Below, one piece after another: positions 9,117-18,159 of a stretch of 64,000 nt of DNA. Source of the stretch: Shouchella clausii (GTDB taxonomy: Bacteria; Bacillota; Bacilli; Bacillales; Bacillaceae_D); assembly GCF_001598215.1 (NCBI RefSeq), contig NZ_BCXJ01000003.1:649476-713475 (forward strand). The letters are read 5' to 3'. The number at the start of each line of letters is the position of its first letter. Position 1 is the first letter of the stretch. The notes below the pieces were generated by a model, which had not been told where the DNA came from, ran no database searches, and saw only the letters and a list, made by a program, of their open reading frames with translations. Made by a program: the position numbers and the translations under genes.

Positions 9117-9756
9117 GGTCGCCTCCATCCTGATTGGCAAACAACTGCAATACATACATTAGACTTCCGCGCTCAGCACCAAGCAACCGTTCTAGGTTAA
9201 ATACAAACGCATGTACGCGTGTTACACGCTCCTCGTCCGTCATCTCTACCATATCGTCATCGAAAACGGTATTAAGATAGATTACAATCATTTCCATGCA
9301 TTCATACGGGAACGGCGTGTTAAACAAGCCTAGTTCGATGCCCTCACGGATGATTTCCGTCAATATCTGTGGCACGTTGGAAATAATGACCTTTTCAATT
9401 TTTTGGTGCATGAGCGCGTTTTGTGGCTTATGAATATGGTCCTTCATTTCTTGGCCGCTTTCACCACTTACGTTTAAAGCCATTACGACGCCAATGATAC
9501 GCTCGCTAATAGGTATGCTCTTGTCAGCAGCGATTACCCGTGCCGCTCTTAAAATACGAGTACTATACCGCTCAATCAGCGCGTCCATAATCGCCTCTTT
9601 TGACTTGAAATGATAATAGAGCGTTCCTCGTGCGATTCCGACTTTTTCAAGAATGTCTTTTGTACTTGTACCTTCAAAGCCCTTCTCTCCAAAAAGCTCT
9701 TCTGCAGCGTCAAGAATTTCATTTTTGCGTTCTTCTGCTTCTTTTACAACTCTCAA
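9109..9756 (-). CDS. TetR family transcriptional regulator
   Basis: A 215-residue repressor with the TetR helix-turn-helix at residues 10-57 (ILDAAEELFGEKGF, then IARGTLYYHFKSKEA) and a divergent ligand-binding half. It heads the operon with the MFS and ABC exporter genes and most likely controls it and itself. The start is TTG 9756 with AAGGAG 8 bases upstream. The operator is in the promoter immediately in front. Confidence 0.92.
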   Translation of the reverse strand: MRVVKEAEERKNEILDAAEELFGEKGFEGTSTKDILEKVGIARGTLYYHFKSKEAIMDALIERYSTRILRAARVIAADKSIPISERIIGVVMALNVSGESGQEMKDHIHKPQNALMHQKIEKVIISNVPQILTEIIREGIELGLFNTPFPYECMEMIVIYLNTVFDDDMVEMTDEERVTRVHAFVFNLERLLGAERGSLMYVLQLFANQDGGDHE

Positions 9757-9777
9757 GACTACATCTCCTTGTTATAG

Positions 9778-9825
9778 ACCGACTGCCTGTCGGTAATAGA
9801 ATAACATACGATTTTGAGTTGTCAA
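9778..9825 (-). promoter_or_regulatory. Promoter and TetR operator of the exporter operon
   Basis: On the minus strand TTGACA (9820-9825) and TATTCT (9798-9803) are 16 bases apart. Directly downstream lies the inverted repeat ACCGAC-N5-GTCGGT (9778-9794), placed to block the polymerase and overlapping the start of the transcript. This fits simple autorepression. Confidence 0.75.
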
Positions 9826-9923
9826 GATGTTGTACTGAATCCCTTCACGCCTTTCACATGGAATTAAGAACCGGTGTGAAATGAAGAGGCGCAAAAAATT
9901 GTTACCAGGGTCAGTACAACATC

Positions 9924-10961
9924 CTATTTTTTCACCTTCGGAAATCCTAGCGACAGGGTCAACCCGGAACCAGGCTCTGATGTGGCCTCCAACTGAATCG
10001 CTAAATCATAAGCCATCTTGCTCACTAAGAAAAGCCCCATTCCTGTTGCTTGCCTTGTATAAGCCCCTCGCCCTCCAGTAAAACCTTTGTCAAAAATAAA
10101 CGGTAAATCTTCTTCCGATACACCAGGTCCATTATCATGAATATGTAAAATCGTTTGATCACTCTTTTCGTCATACGCCGTTTCAAATGTGATCATTGGG
10201 TCATCCTGATGCTGTGCAGCGTGTTTTGTACTATTGGCGATAGCCTGTTCTATAATAAACGCTAATCCTTTGCGGTCGGAGAGAATTTCCATCTCTTCGC
10301 CTATGAACTGGATTTGAAAACCAGATTCATCGAGTAGTGTTTGGTAGTCTTCAATCGTCTGTTTACAAAACGCTAGGATGTGGATCGATTCAAACAGATA
10401 ATCTTTATGGGCAGCCCCAAGTCTGGCATAATATAAAATTCGCTCTACGTCTCCACGCATTTGATCTCTGACATGAAGGAGGCGCTGCCGAACGAGGGGA
10501 GACATTTCGTCACTGCGGTTATCTAAAACCAATGTCATCAATGACAAAGGTTTTTTCATTTCATGAACCCATCCTTCAATATAATTTTCGTAATCGGCGA
10601 GCTCAAGCACTTGTTCATTTCGTTCCTCATGGTAAGATCTTAGAGCGCTTCCGATTTTGCGGATAAATGGCCAATTTGTTTTCGGAGATACCCGACATAA
10701 CATTTCTTCGTTCGCCTCATTCGGTTCTAACAAAAAATCTTCAAAAGCAGCTTCGATTCTTTTTTCCTTTCTCATGATCAGGAATACAGATACCGCTATC
10801 ATCGCTAACGTAAAAACAAGCATTAAGCTTACTAAAACGTTAAACGTTTCAGGGTAAGCTAACCATGCGAAAAAAATAAATAGAAGATTGGTTAGCATTA
10901 GCATAAAAAACCATTGCTTATGCGCATGAAGACACTCATAGATGTGTTTAATCCGTTTCAT
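9924..10961 (-). CDS. Intramembrane-sensing histidine kinase (BceS-like)
   Basis: A 345-residue sensor kinase with two membrane helices at residues 17-36 and 42-63 and almost no extracellular loop, so it probably senses through its ABC partner. The phosphoacceptor is His133 in WVHEMKKPLS. The catalytic domain has N-box ANSTKHA, DNGPGVSEEDLPFIFDKGF and the G2 box TGMGLFLV. It overlaps the response regulator gene by 4 bases (ATGA). The gene order ATPase, permease, regulator, kinase is that of bacitracin/lantibiotic resistance modules such as BceRS-AB, YxdJK-LM and PsdRS-AB; which peptide is recognised cannot be read. Confidence 0.92.
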   Translation of the reverse strand: MKRIKHIYECLHAHKQWFFMLMLTNLLFIFFAWLAYPETFNVLVSLMLVFTLAMIAVSVFLIMRKEKRIEAAFEDFLLEPNEANEEMLCRVSPKTNWPFIRKIGSALRSYHEERNEQVLELADYENYIEGWVHEMKKPLSLMTLVLDNRSDEMSPLVRQRLLHVRDQMRGDVERILYYARLGAAHKDYLFESIHILAFCKQTIEDYQTLLDESGFQIQFIGEEMEILSDRKGLAFIIEQAIANSTKHAAQHQDDPMITFETAYDEKSDQTILHIHDNGPGVSEEDLPFIFDKGFTGGRGAYTRQATGMGLFLVSKMAYDLAIQLEATSEPGSGLTLSLGFPKVKK

Positions 10962-11632
10962 GATTTATACCCCTTAAGTCGATACCCTTGGCCCCTTATC
11001 GTTTCAATTTGGTCTTCCAAGTTTAATTGCCGTAACGTCTTTCGCAAACGCGTAAGATTGACTTGAATGGCATTTTCGTCTATAAATTGGTCGGTTCCCC
11101 ATAAGAGCTCACTCAGTGTTTTTTTTGAAACAATCTCAGGTCGACTCTGTACTAATGCCAATAAAATCTTTCCTTCATTCGCCGATAATACGAGCGACTC
11201 GGCTCCCTTATACAAGGTATAGGTATTGGGGTCAAGCGAAAAATCGCCGCCATCGACCAAGCCTGGTTGTCCCGCAAATCGTCTTAACAAGTTTTGAATG
11301 CGCGCCAGTAAGCGATCGCGATTGCATGGTTTTGTCAGATAATCATCCGCACCTAAATGAAAGCCATGTAACTCATCTTGTAACTTGTCTCTCGAAGTTA
11401 GAATCAATATCGGGCCAATCCCTTTCGATTTTAGACTTTTGCATATATCAAATCCAGATTGCTCTGGTAAATTGATGTCTAGCAAGACTAAGTCAGGTGC
11501 CGAAGTGGCGATTTGAGAAGCAATGTCACGAAAATCTGTAACTGCTACGACTTCAAACCCTTCTTTTTTCAAGATATCTATTAACTCTTCTCTCATCCAT
11601 GCATCATCTTCCACAATTGTAATCCTCGCCAC
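10958..11632 (-). CDS. OmpR-type response regulator (BceR-like)
   Basis: A 224-residue two-domain regulator: a receiver with acidic residues EDD at 8-10, phosphorylated Asp52 (LVLLDINLP) and a lysine in YLTKPCNRD, then a winged-helix DNA-binding domain ending GQGYRLKGYKS. GTG 11632 has a strong GGAGGAGG site 7 bases upstream and gives the canonical N-terminus ARITIVEDD; the longer frame adds 18 atypical residues. It is expected to activate the exporter genes of its own cluster through the dyad at 14692-14708. Confidence 0.92.
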   Translation of the reverse strand: MARITIVEDDAWMREELIDILKKEGFEVVAVTDFRDIASQIATSAPDLVLLDINLPEQSGFDICKSLKSKGIGPILILTSRDKLQDELHGFHLGADDYLTKPCNRDRLLARIQNLLRRFAGQPGLVDGGDFSLDPNTYTLYKGAESLVLSANEGKILLALVQSRPEIVSKKTLSELLWGTDQFIDENAIQVNLTRLRKTLRQLNLEDQIETIRGQGYRLKGYKS

Positions 11633-11664
11633 TTCAGCACCTCCTCCTCTGTAACAGATACTCG

Positions 11665-13830
11665 TTAATCGATGTTTGGCTTCCACCGTAATTTATCGAT
11701 CTCATGATCGGCCGAGCGGGCAACAGCGACTCCATAAACCGCCACAGTCACCATCACTATACAAGCAAAGGCAATGGCGATGGGAAAGAGTAGTGGATCG
11801 TCCTTAAAGCGAATGATCACAAATGAAATTAGCGCCCTTATCCCAACTGCCGCACTTACGCATGCGAGAGACATCGGCAACAAAAAGGTCCATAACACCT
11901 GTTTATGCATCGATTTTTTCATTTGATCACGTTTGGCTCCCAACATAGATAGGGTGACATAGCGCCCTCCAGTCTGCTTCATTTGCGTCAAAAATTGTAA
12001 AGCTAGTACTGTGCAAGCAATAATCAAGAATAAGAATCCCATATACAAGACTGTATAACTTCCAGCAACAACATAGAAGAGCCTGCGGCCAAAGTTTTGC
12101 AAATAACTTTCAAATGGGAAGCCGGAAGTTGTTAATATGTCTCTAGCCTCCATCAGTGGTTTCATTAAACCTTGCTGCTCCTGCAACTTTTGCGGGATTC
12201 GGAAATTCCAATAGGACTCATACGTTTCCGTATTGACTAGTTGTTCAAACATTGGATCAGTCACAATAAAGGCTGAAAAGATTTCTACGGAACGGTCCGC
12301 TACCAACCCTTTCATAGGAATGGATGGGCGTATGAACATGTCTTGATCATCAATGCTTAGCAAACGTTGGCCTTCTTTTGCAGCCTTTTCAAGAATCGAA
12401 TCAAGTACAGGCATGTGATCAAGCGTTTCCATGGGCACGAAATCCGGGTTAAAGTATAAGGCCATTTCATCTGAATCGAGTTTCAGTGGTTTTTCCCCTA
12501 TCGCTGCTAAAAGTCCATTATAAGACGATTCAGGAATAAGATAAGGTGTCGTTGTATCCATTTCTAGTACCCCTAACAAATTAAGGGCTTCAGGGTTTTC
12601 CGAACTGATGTCGTAACTTTGCATTTCTCCAGACAAAAGTTGCTCCTTATAACGGCTAGGCAAAGCCAAGATGAGTTGCTCTTTTAATTTAGACCAATCG
12701 ACCATTGACAGTGGCATCCCATCTTCCACGCGCTCTCCCTGAGGGTTCATCTTTCCCAGTTCCAACAGGTTTGAGTCTTCCACATAAGGGATCATTTTGT
12801 CGGAAGCCAAAAATGTCTCCACTTTTTGGCTCTCTCCGTTAACTGTAAAATCATATACCGAGGAATCTCGATTATACAAACTGTCTAAACTTAAAATCGT
12901 TGAAGCACCATTTGCAATTAAAATAATCGACAACGTGAGCAAAATCGATGTGACTGCAACAGCTGTTGATCGGTTTGCGACATTCTCTTGAAACTGCCTT
13001 AATGTGAAGGTGTGCAGCCCTTTCATCGATTTACGCTTCGACAAACTTGCCCATATGCCTAGTAGTTTTCCAAATCCCCTTATAAAAAGGATCGTTCCTA
13101 AGCTGCCAAGAGCCAGGGCCGCAAACAAAAGCAGTCCGCCAAAGTCCGCAAAACGATATAAAACCATCCAATAGGCAACACCTAGTAAGAAAGAACCTAG
13201 TCCTACATGGAGCACGTTGCCTTTCACATGCCCCATATCCGTTTTCTTGTCCATTTGCTCATACAGTAATTGATGGACCTCCTGTTGAAACAATCTTCCA
13301 CCAAGCATGACCAATGCGATAAACTGGATCAATAAAAAGCCAATAATCGTAAAAATAATCGCCTCTACTGACAAGCTAAATTGATGCCCGATGATCCCCT
13401 GTCCGACTAATTTAGAAACGGTTAAACTAATGATTTCTGCTAAAAAGCCCCCTACTAAAAGGCCTCCAGCGAGTGCCAAAATAGAGGTCATCAGCCCCTC
13501 AGCCAAAAGCTGGACAATTAGACGCTCCTTGCGCATTCCTAACATTAGGTAAAGCCCAAACTCTTTACTTCTTCGATTTAATTGGTACCGATTGGCAAAT
13601 AAAACCAAGAAAAACAATAAAAATAATGCAAACACATAGACAATCTGCATTTCAGCTAGAAGTTTATCAATCGCATCACTTTCAAACTCCCTTAAAAATA
13701 ATATAACATCTTGTTTTCCGAGCGAAAGAATGATATAAAACGAAGCGACTGCTGTTACAAGGGTAGCAAAATAAATGGCATTTTCCTTACGGCTTCGTTT
13801 GGCATTACGAAAAACCAACCTAGAGAACAT
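11665..13830 (-). CDS. Bce-type ABC transporter permease
   Basis: A 721-residue permease of the peptide-antibiotic detoxification class: an N-terminal helix, FtsX-like helices (KEFGLYLMLGMRKERLIVQL), a large extracellular domain of roughly 230 residues between about 310 and 560, and a C-terminal helix block with GRYVTLSMLGAKRDQMKKS. Such permeases bind the peptide and signal flux to the cognate kinase. ATG 13830 lies behind GGGGGAGG and overlaps the ATPase gene by about 10 bases. Confidence 0.9.
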   Translation of the reverse strand: MFSRLVFRNAKRSRKENAIYFATLVTAVASFYIILSLGKQDVILFLREFESDAIDKLLAEMQIVYVFALFLLFFLVLFANRYQLNRRSKEFGLYLMLGMRKERLIVQLLAEGLMTSILALAGGLLVGGFLAEIISLTVSKLVGQGIIGHQFSLSVEAIIFTIIGFLLIQFIALVMLGGRLFQQEVHQLLYEQMDKKTDMGHVKGNVLHVGLGSFLLGVAYWMVLYRFADFGGLLLFAALALGSLGTILFIRGFGKLLGIWASLSKRKSMKGLHTFTLRQFQENVANRSTAVAVTSILLTLSIILIANGASTILSLDSLYNRDSSVYDFTVNGESQKVETFLASDKMIPYVEDSNLLELGKMNPQGERVEDGMPLSMVDWSKLKEQLILALPSRYKEQLLSGEMQSYDISSENPEALNLLGVLEMDTTTPYLIPESSYNGLLAAIGEKPLKLDSDEMALYFNPDFVPMETLDHMPVLDSILEKAAKEGQRLLSIDDQDMFIRPSIPMKGLVADRSVEIFSAFIVTDPMFEQLVNTETYESYWNFRIPQKLQEQQGLMKPLMEARDILTTSGFPFESYLQNFGRRLFYVVAGSYTVLYMGFLFLIIACTVLALQFLTQMKQTGGRYVTLSMLGAKRDQMKKSMHKQVLWTFLLPMSLACVSAAVGIRALISFVIIRFKDDPLLFPIAIAFACIVMVTVAVYGVAVARSADHEIDKLRWKPNID

Positions 13831-14599
13831 TGGCGCTTCCTCCCCCAAGCTGAGCTAGTACCTGTAAAATTCGTTCATAAAATGTTTCTTGTGGCTCATC
13901 CTGTTTTCGACGCAGTTCATGAAAGATGACACCATCTTGAATAAATAGGATTCTTGAGCAAAAGCTTGCTGCATTCGGGTCATGGCTAACCATTAAAATC
14001 GTTCTTCCACTACTCCGGTTAATCCCTTCCAACTTGTTCATTAACGTTTTTGCCGAGCGTGTGTCCAAAGCCCCTGTCGGTTCATCAGCAAGGACGATAT
14101 CAGGGTCAGAAATCAAACAACGGGCAGCGGCGACTCTTTGCTTTTGCCCCCCAGACATCTGAGCGGGAAATTTGTTAAGAATGTCGGTTATTTCTAAAAA
14201 ACCTGCTAGCTCATTTATTTTCGCTTGTGCTTTGGCAAAATCAATTCCATGAATGGACAATGGCAATAATATGTTTTCTTGCCCCGTTAAATTATCCAGC
14301 AGTTCAAAGTCCTGAAACAAATAGCCAATACGACTGCCGCGATACTCTGCCAAATCCTTGCTGTCAAAGGCGCTAATGTTTTGCCCATTTAAAAGGACGC
14401 GCCCTGACGTTGGTTTGATAATGGTCGCAATGCAGTTTAACAACGTCGTTTTGCCAGAGCCGCTCGGGCCCATAATTCCTAAAAATTCTCCTGGAAGGAT
14501 ATCAAACTGAACACCGTTTAAGGCTTTCGTTCTATTGTTTTTCTTTCCGTAATGTTTTTGTAAGTCTTGCACCTCTAATAATTTCCTTTGGCTGCTCAT
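13820..14599 (-). CDS. Bce-type ABC transporter ATP-binding protein
   Basis: A 259-residue ATPase with Walker A GPSGSGKTT, Q-loop YLFQDFELLDNL, signature MSGGQKQRVAAAR, Walker B DIVLADEPTGALD and switch MVSHD. It is the first gene of the four-gene module, behind a promoter with a dyad operator. ATG 14599 follows GGGAGAG at 6 bases; the frame is open 9 codons further. It pairs with the permease that follows. Confidence 0.92.
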   Translation of the reverse strand: MSSQRKLLEVQDLQKHYGKKNNRTKALNGVQFDILPGEFLGIMGPSGSGKTTLLNCIATIIKPTSGRVLLNGQNISAFDSKDLAEYRGSRIGYLFQDFELLDNLTGQENILLPLSIHGIDFAKAQAKINELAGFLEITDILNKFPAQMSGGQKQRVAAARCLISDPDIVLADEPTGALDTRSAKTLMNKLEGINRSSGRTILMVSHDPNAASFCSRILFIQDGVIFHELRRKQDEPQETFYERILQVLAQLGGGSANVL

Positions 14600-14662
14600 G
14601 TATAACTCTCCCTCTTTGATTCTCATTTTCCGGAATGATCATCGATCGATGAAGCTATACAC

Positions 14663-14708
14663 ATTATAACCAGCATAAAATCAGAAAAATACTTACAGAT
14701 GGTGTAAG
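14663..14708 (-). promoter_or_regulatory. Promoter and probable response-regulator box of the Bce-like module
   Basis: A perfect inverted repeat CTTACA-N5-TGTAAG spans 14692-14708, and a TATAAT -10 box (minus strand) sits at 14663-14668. The -35 region is poor, as expected for an activator-dependent promoter. Assignment of the dyad to the cluster's own regulator is inferred from position. Confidence 0.6.
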
Positions 14709-14839
14709 GGGCCCTGCTTTCATTGCCGTTCCCTACAACTTACTTAAAACGATTAGTACACTGGAAATCGTTCAATCGTGTGTCTTCCATAATTTCAGTA
14801 CAAAAACGTTAAAGTTATTACCTATGATAAAGCTTTCAT

Positions 14840-14879
14840 AAAAAATAAAGCGCTCGGTCTTTTGACCAAACACTTTACG
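14840..14879 (-). terminator. Terminator after the glycosyltransferase gene
   Basis: On the minus strand AAAGTGTTTGGTC folds with GACCGAGCGCTTT (with G-U pairs) around AAAA, followed by ATTTTTTA. It lies about 80 bases past the stop at 14958. Confidence 0.7.
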
Positions 14880-14957
14880 ATCGTGTACAGAATATGAAAA
14901 ATGGCTCCCAACGCCAATGATATAATAGCAGTCTATTCTGATATTCACATTAGGCTC

Positions 14958-16130
14958 CTAGCCAATTTTGCTCAGGATCACATTCGTTGCTTTTACAGCA
15001 CCGCCAGCCTCCCTAAAACTTTCTGCCAGTTTATGCGCTTTCTTTTTATAGACAGGATTCACAAGCACTTCAGCTACCGCTGCCGCTAAATATTTTGGCT
15101 TATTATATTTAAGTTTTAATCCTGCCCCTAGCTCTGCAACCCGGTCAGCTACCATTCTTTGTTCGCCATGCTGCGGAAATAAAACTAGTGGAACGCCAAA
15201 ATAAAGGCTTTCACTCGTACTATTCATTCCACAATGGGTAATAAATACATCTGCTTTCTGTAATACAGAGATCTGATCCACCACGTTTTTCACCGTGAAA
15301 TTTTCAGGTATACGGCCAAGAGACAAAAGGTCCGTTTTGTCACCAACTGCCATCACGACATTATAGTCTGTCTTTGCAAACGCGATAAGACAGTTTTGGT
15401 AAAAATCCCGATTTTGATTGAGTGCCGTTCCAAGGGAGATATAGATTGTTTTTCTCCCTCTTATACCATCCTGTAGTGACTCAGTTTGCCTTATGGATGG
15501 TCCGACAAATGAATAGCGTTCTGAAAAGGTATCCGCCAGAGGTTGGAATTCCTTCGACGTGTACACAATGGTGTCCGTTTCATTATCATTTTGAATTAAG
15601 GACACCACATTCTTTACTCGATAACCGTGATCGTTTAATTGCTTTATCTTTTTGTTTATCCTTCGCATGCCTACAATCATTCTCCAGATTTCTATGATGC
15701 TCCTCTTCATCAATTTTGCTGTATGTTGATTAAAAGCAAACGAAGTAGTCGAACAAATATATGGTATTCCTAGTTTTTCGGCAAATAATTTCCCCCAAAT
15801 GCACATTGAGTCGGACACAATACAGTCTGGCTGAATTTCTTTTAATTCTTTACATACCTTTTGATCCAAGGCTATTGTTGTCTCGGCTGTCATTTCAATC
15901 AATGCTGCAAAGTCTTTACCTGCCTTACTATCCAGCTCTTTTTGTGAGACTTGAGGTAAAAATTCATCACAAGCAATAAATATAGCGCCAGCTTCTTTTA
16001 TTTTTTGTTGAAATTCTAAAAAAGAATAATACCAAACTTGGTGCCCTTTATTTACTAATTCGCTTACCACCGGAATAGTGGGGTTCGTGTGACCATGTGC
16101 AGGTATTGAAAAAAAAACGATTTTACTCAT
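14958..16130 (-). CDS. Macrolide-type UDP-glycosyltransferase (MGT/YjiC-like)
   Basis: A GT-B fold glycosyltransferase of 390 residues. The N-terminal acceptor domain opens with IVFFSIPAHGHTNPTIPVV (catalytic-type histidine in AHGH). The C-terminal nucleotide-sugar domain holds the signature FITHCGMNSTSESLYFGVP followed by PQHGEQ. Relatives glucosylate macrolides, flavonoids or similar small molecules in the cytosol and can give antibiotic resistance. It overlaps the upstream regulator gene by 4 bases, so its expression is tied to that Xre-AbrB protein. The acceptor is unknown. Confidence 0.88.
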   Translation of the reverse strand: MSKIVFFSIPAHGHTNPTIPVVSELVNKGHQVWYYSFLEFQQKIKEAGAIFIACDEFLPQVSQKELDSKAGKDFAALIEMTAETTIALDQKVCKELKEIQPDCIVSDSMCIWGKLFAEKLGIPYICSTTSFAFNQHTAKLMKRSIIEIWRMIVGMRRINKKIKQLNDHGYRVKNVVSLIQNDNETDTIVYTSKEFQPLADTFSERYSFVGPSIRQTESLQDGIRGRKTIYISLGTALNQNRDFYQNCLIAFAKTDYNVVMAVGDKTDLLSLGRIPENFTVKNVVDQISVLQKADVFITHCGMNSTSESLYFGVPLVLFPQHGEQRMVADRVAELGAGLKLKYNKPKYLAAAVAEVLVNPVYKKKAHKLAESFREAGGAVKATNVILSKIG

Positions 16131-16573
16131 TCGGCTTCACCCTTCAGTTCCGCCTTTCGAATTATTTCCGCAAATTCCAGAAAGCCTTCACTTTTCAAAA
16201 TAGCAATTCCCTTTGTCGCATCTTCTCCCAAGACAACCAGTTTGTCTCCTGCGTGAATCTGATACATGTCTCGTGCCTGTTTCGGAATCACAATTTGGCC
16301 CCGTTCTCCTACCTTCACAACACCAAAAAACTGCTTTCCCTTAGGATGAAGCTGTTTTGCTTCTTCTTCATTTAGATCTCGAGATAATTGATCAATCGTT
16401 ACTTGAAATATATCACTAAGCACCTTGCATTTAAAAATATCAGGAAAAGCTTCTTCGCTTTCCCACTTTGCTACAGTTTGCCGTGATACATTTACCTTTT
16501 CAGCCAATTGTTCCTGACTCAGTTTATGCTTTTTACGTAAAACACGTATATTCATACCAATCATTTCTTTCAT
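16127..16573 (-). CDS. Xre helix-turn-helix fused to an AbrB/SpoVT domain
   Basis: A 148-residue regulator combining two DNA-binding folds. Residues 5-65 are an Xre HTH (LRKKHKLSQEQLAEKVNVS, RQTVAKWE). Residues about 85-135 are an AbrB-like swapped-hairpin segment (VGERGQIVIPKQARDMY, GDKLVVLGED). ATG 16573 with GGAGGT 8 bases upstream is preferred over a longer frame of 20 extra odd residues. It is cotranscribed with the glycosyltransferase and probably controls that operon. Such fusions are known in Firmicutes but little studied. Confidence 0.85.
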   Translation of the reverse strand: MKEMIGMNIRVLRKKHKLSQEQLAEKVNVSRQTVAKWESEEAFPDIFKCKVLSDIFQVTIDQLSRDLNEEEAKQLHPKGKQFFGVVKVGERGQIVIPKQARDMYQIHAGDKLVVLGEDATKGIAILKSEGFLEFAEIIRKAELKGEAE

Positions 16574-17164
16574 CCCCTTCCACCTCCAATTTACAGACGA
16601 TTCAACGTAAAGTCTATCAACTTTATATAACATTTGTTGTTAAAAACCGTAGCATTATGTATCCAACAAAATTCTCACTTCAAGATGTTTGGGGCCTTCG
16701 CGAAAAGTGGAAAAAACAGGAGTTGATGAGATGACAATGGTCTCGTCTTGCCAGAAAATAGTACAAACGTCTGCGAACAACAAATATAGAGATCCTTAGA
16801 ATACCATTTTCCTGAAGCACCTATCTGTGATTCGTTTGTTTGGAGGCGTAACTGCCATGAATTGTGTAGTTTGATTCTTTATAAAAGAAAAAACAATAAA
16901 ATGTTTGTGTTTCTTCTGTATAGCTTTTTTCGTACTTAATATTTTTTGCTTAGGTAAGTTCAAGCGAAAAATGTAAAATTCAGTCGATAATTATTTATTT
17001 GCGAGCCTATTGTATTACAGGAATTCCATGATATTCTAAAGATGAATACTTAACTACTAACGTTATCGGCTGTTACATCTTAGATCCATTAAGTATAAAT
17101 ATGATTATTAAATGACAGTCAGAAGCTGTTGTTTTTTAATAAAAAATTTTGGGGGTCTGAGAAA
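16574..17164. other. Intergenic stretch between divergent units
   Basis: It must hold the minus-strand promoter of the Xre-AbrB operon and the plus-strand promoter of the secreted protein. A short plus-strand frame from ATG 16657 encodes about 25 residues (QDVWGLREKWKKQELMR at its end) with no clear ribosome site, and might be the start of a lost gene. The rest is AT-rich with no gene I can support. Confidence 0.4.
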
Positions 17165-17887
17165 ATGTTGAAACGAGCGTTGGGGTTAAGTGTTTTATTG
17201 ACAGGGTTGTTGTTAATCAGTGTGTTTTTTACAAGTAGCTCTGCTAAAGCTGAAGTAAATCAAAACTTGTCCCTTGAGGATATTAATGTGATTGTAACAG
17301 AGGATAATCTAAACGATTTTTATTCGTTAGATGAAGAAGACATAGTTGATCGAAATACTGAAATTAGCGAAGGTTATGAAGAAGGTGATATTTTATCTGA
17401 GGAAGATACTTTATTCCTTTTAACTCAAACTGTTGTGGATGAAGAAGTATCGACCGATGAAATCACTATTATGGCAGGGAAATCTTCAAAAGCTATTAGT
17501 GGCTCTAAGACAAAATATGGAACTAAGGTTACTCTAAGTGGAACAATGCACCAAGATATTGCTTTTGTCGCTGGAACCTCTAGTTTCAGAGGGAATGTAA
17601 AAGCAACCAGAAATAGCGGTAGTTTAAAGAAGGTAAAGTTAACTACATACCATGATTCTTATGGTGTAGTTGGATGGAACGGCAAGTTTCCTTCTATTGG
17701 CAAAGTGTACGGTGGTAAAGTGAGTCATACAAAAGAAGGAAATGCTTCTTCTTATTCTATGGATAAGACAATGAGATACAATTCTATCTTATCTTCTTAT
17801 ACAACAATGTGGACGAAAGCTTCTGTAACTACAAAGTCAGGTGATGCTTATGATGTTGCAACTAGTACTTGGACTAAATGGCATTAA
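17165..17887 (+). CDS. Secreted protein with acidic pro-region and basic C-terminal domain
   Basis: I do not recognise the family. The 240 residues have three parts. Residues 1-29 are a signal peptide (MLKRALGLSVLLTG... ending SSSAKA). Residues 30-105 hold 24 acidic and only 1 basic residue. Residues 106-240 hold about 20 Lys/Arg, few acids, and many Ser, Thr, Gly and Tyr in a beta-like pattern, with no cysteine. This charge split looks like a propeptide guarding a cationic mature protein. ATG 17165 is used; the frame is open 12 codons further upstream. A 38-residue membrane peptide follows in the same unit. A secreted antimicrobial or cell-wall-binding role is only a guess. Confidence 0.75.
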   Translation: MLKRALGLSVLLTGLLLISVFFTSSSAKAEVNQNLSLEDINVIVTEDNLNDFYSLDEEDIVDRNTEISEGYEEGDILSEEDTLFLLTQTVVDEEVSTDEITIMAGKSSKAISGSKTKYGTKVTLSGTMHQDIAFVAGTSSFRGNVKATRNSGSLKKVKLTTYHDSYGVVGWNGKFPSIGKVYGGKVSHTKEGNASSYSMDKTMRYNSILSSYTTMWTKASVTTKSGDAYDVATSTWTKWH

Positions 17888-17912
17888 TACGAACTAGAAG
17901 GGAGCTAACAAA

Positions 17913-18029
17913 ATGCCTTGGAATACAATAATATTGTTTGGTACGTTCACAGCGGTTCCTCTAATTATTGTCATCATTGTTTTAGCCATTTATAAAGGGA
18001 CTAAGAAAAAGAAAAAGGTCTCGAATTAA
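17913..18029 (+). CDS. Small single-span membrane peptide (38 residues)
   Basis: Starts at ATG 17913 behind GAAGGGAG, 25 bases after the secreted-protein gene. It encodes MPWNTIILFGTF, one long hydrophobic helix (residues 5-28), then a very basic tail with KGTKKKKKVSN. The topology is probably N-out, basic tail inside. A strong terminator follows, so the two genes form one transcript. Position and size would suit an immunity peptide or an accessory factor for the secreted protein; this is inference. Confidence 0.65.
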   Translation: MPWNTIILFGTFTAVPLIIVIIVLAIYKGTKKKKKVSN

Positions 18030-18039
18030 TTAAGTAACG

Positions 18040-18071
18040 AATAGAAGCGGCTATAAGCTGCTTCTATTTTT
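18040..18071 (+). terminator. Terminator of the secreted-protein operon
   Basis: ATAGAAGC pairs with GCTTCTAT around GGCTATAA, followed by TTTTTG. Confidence 0.8.
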
Positions 18072-18159
18072 GCTGTAATGTATGTGTTGTTAATAGTACA
18101 GGGTATTTGTAGATAAATAGTACACATATTTCGTGTTTATGATGGTTGGAGTACTCGCG

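Noticed and set aside
9840..9923. Possible terminator after the histidine kinase gene
   Set aside because: A stem (CGCCTTTCAC region) exists, but the minus strand has no T-run after it, so I did not list it as a terminator.
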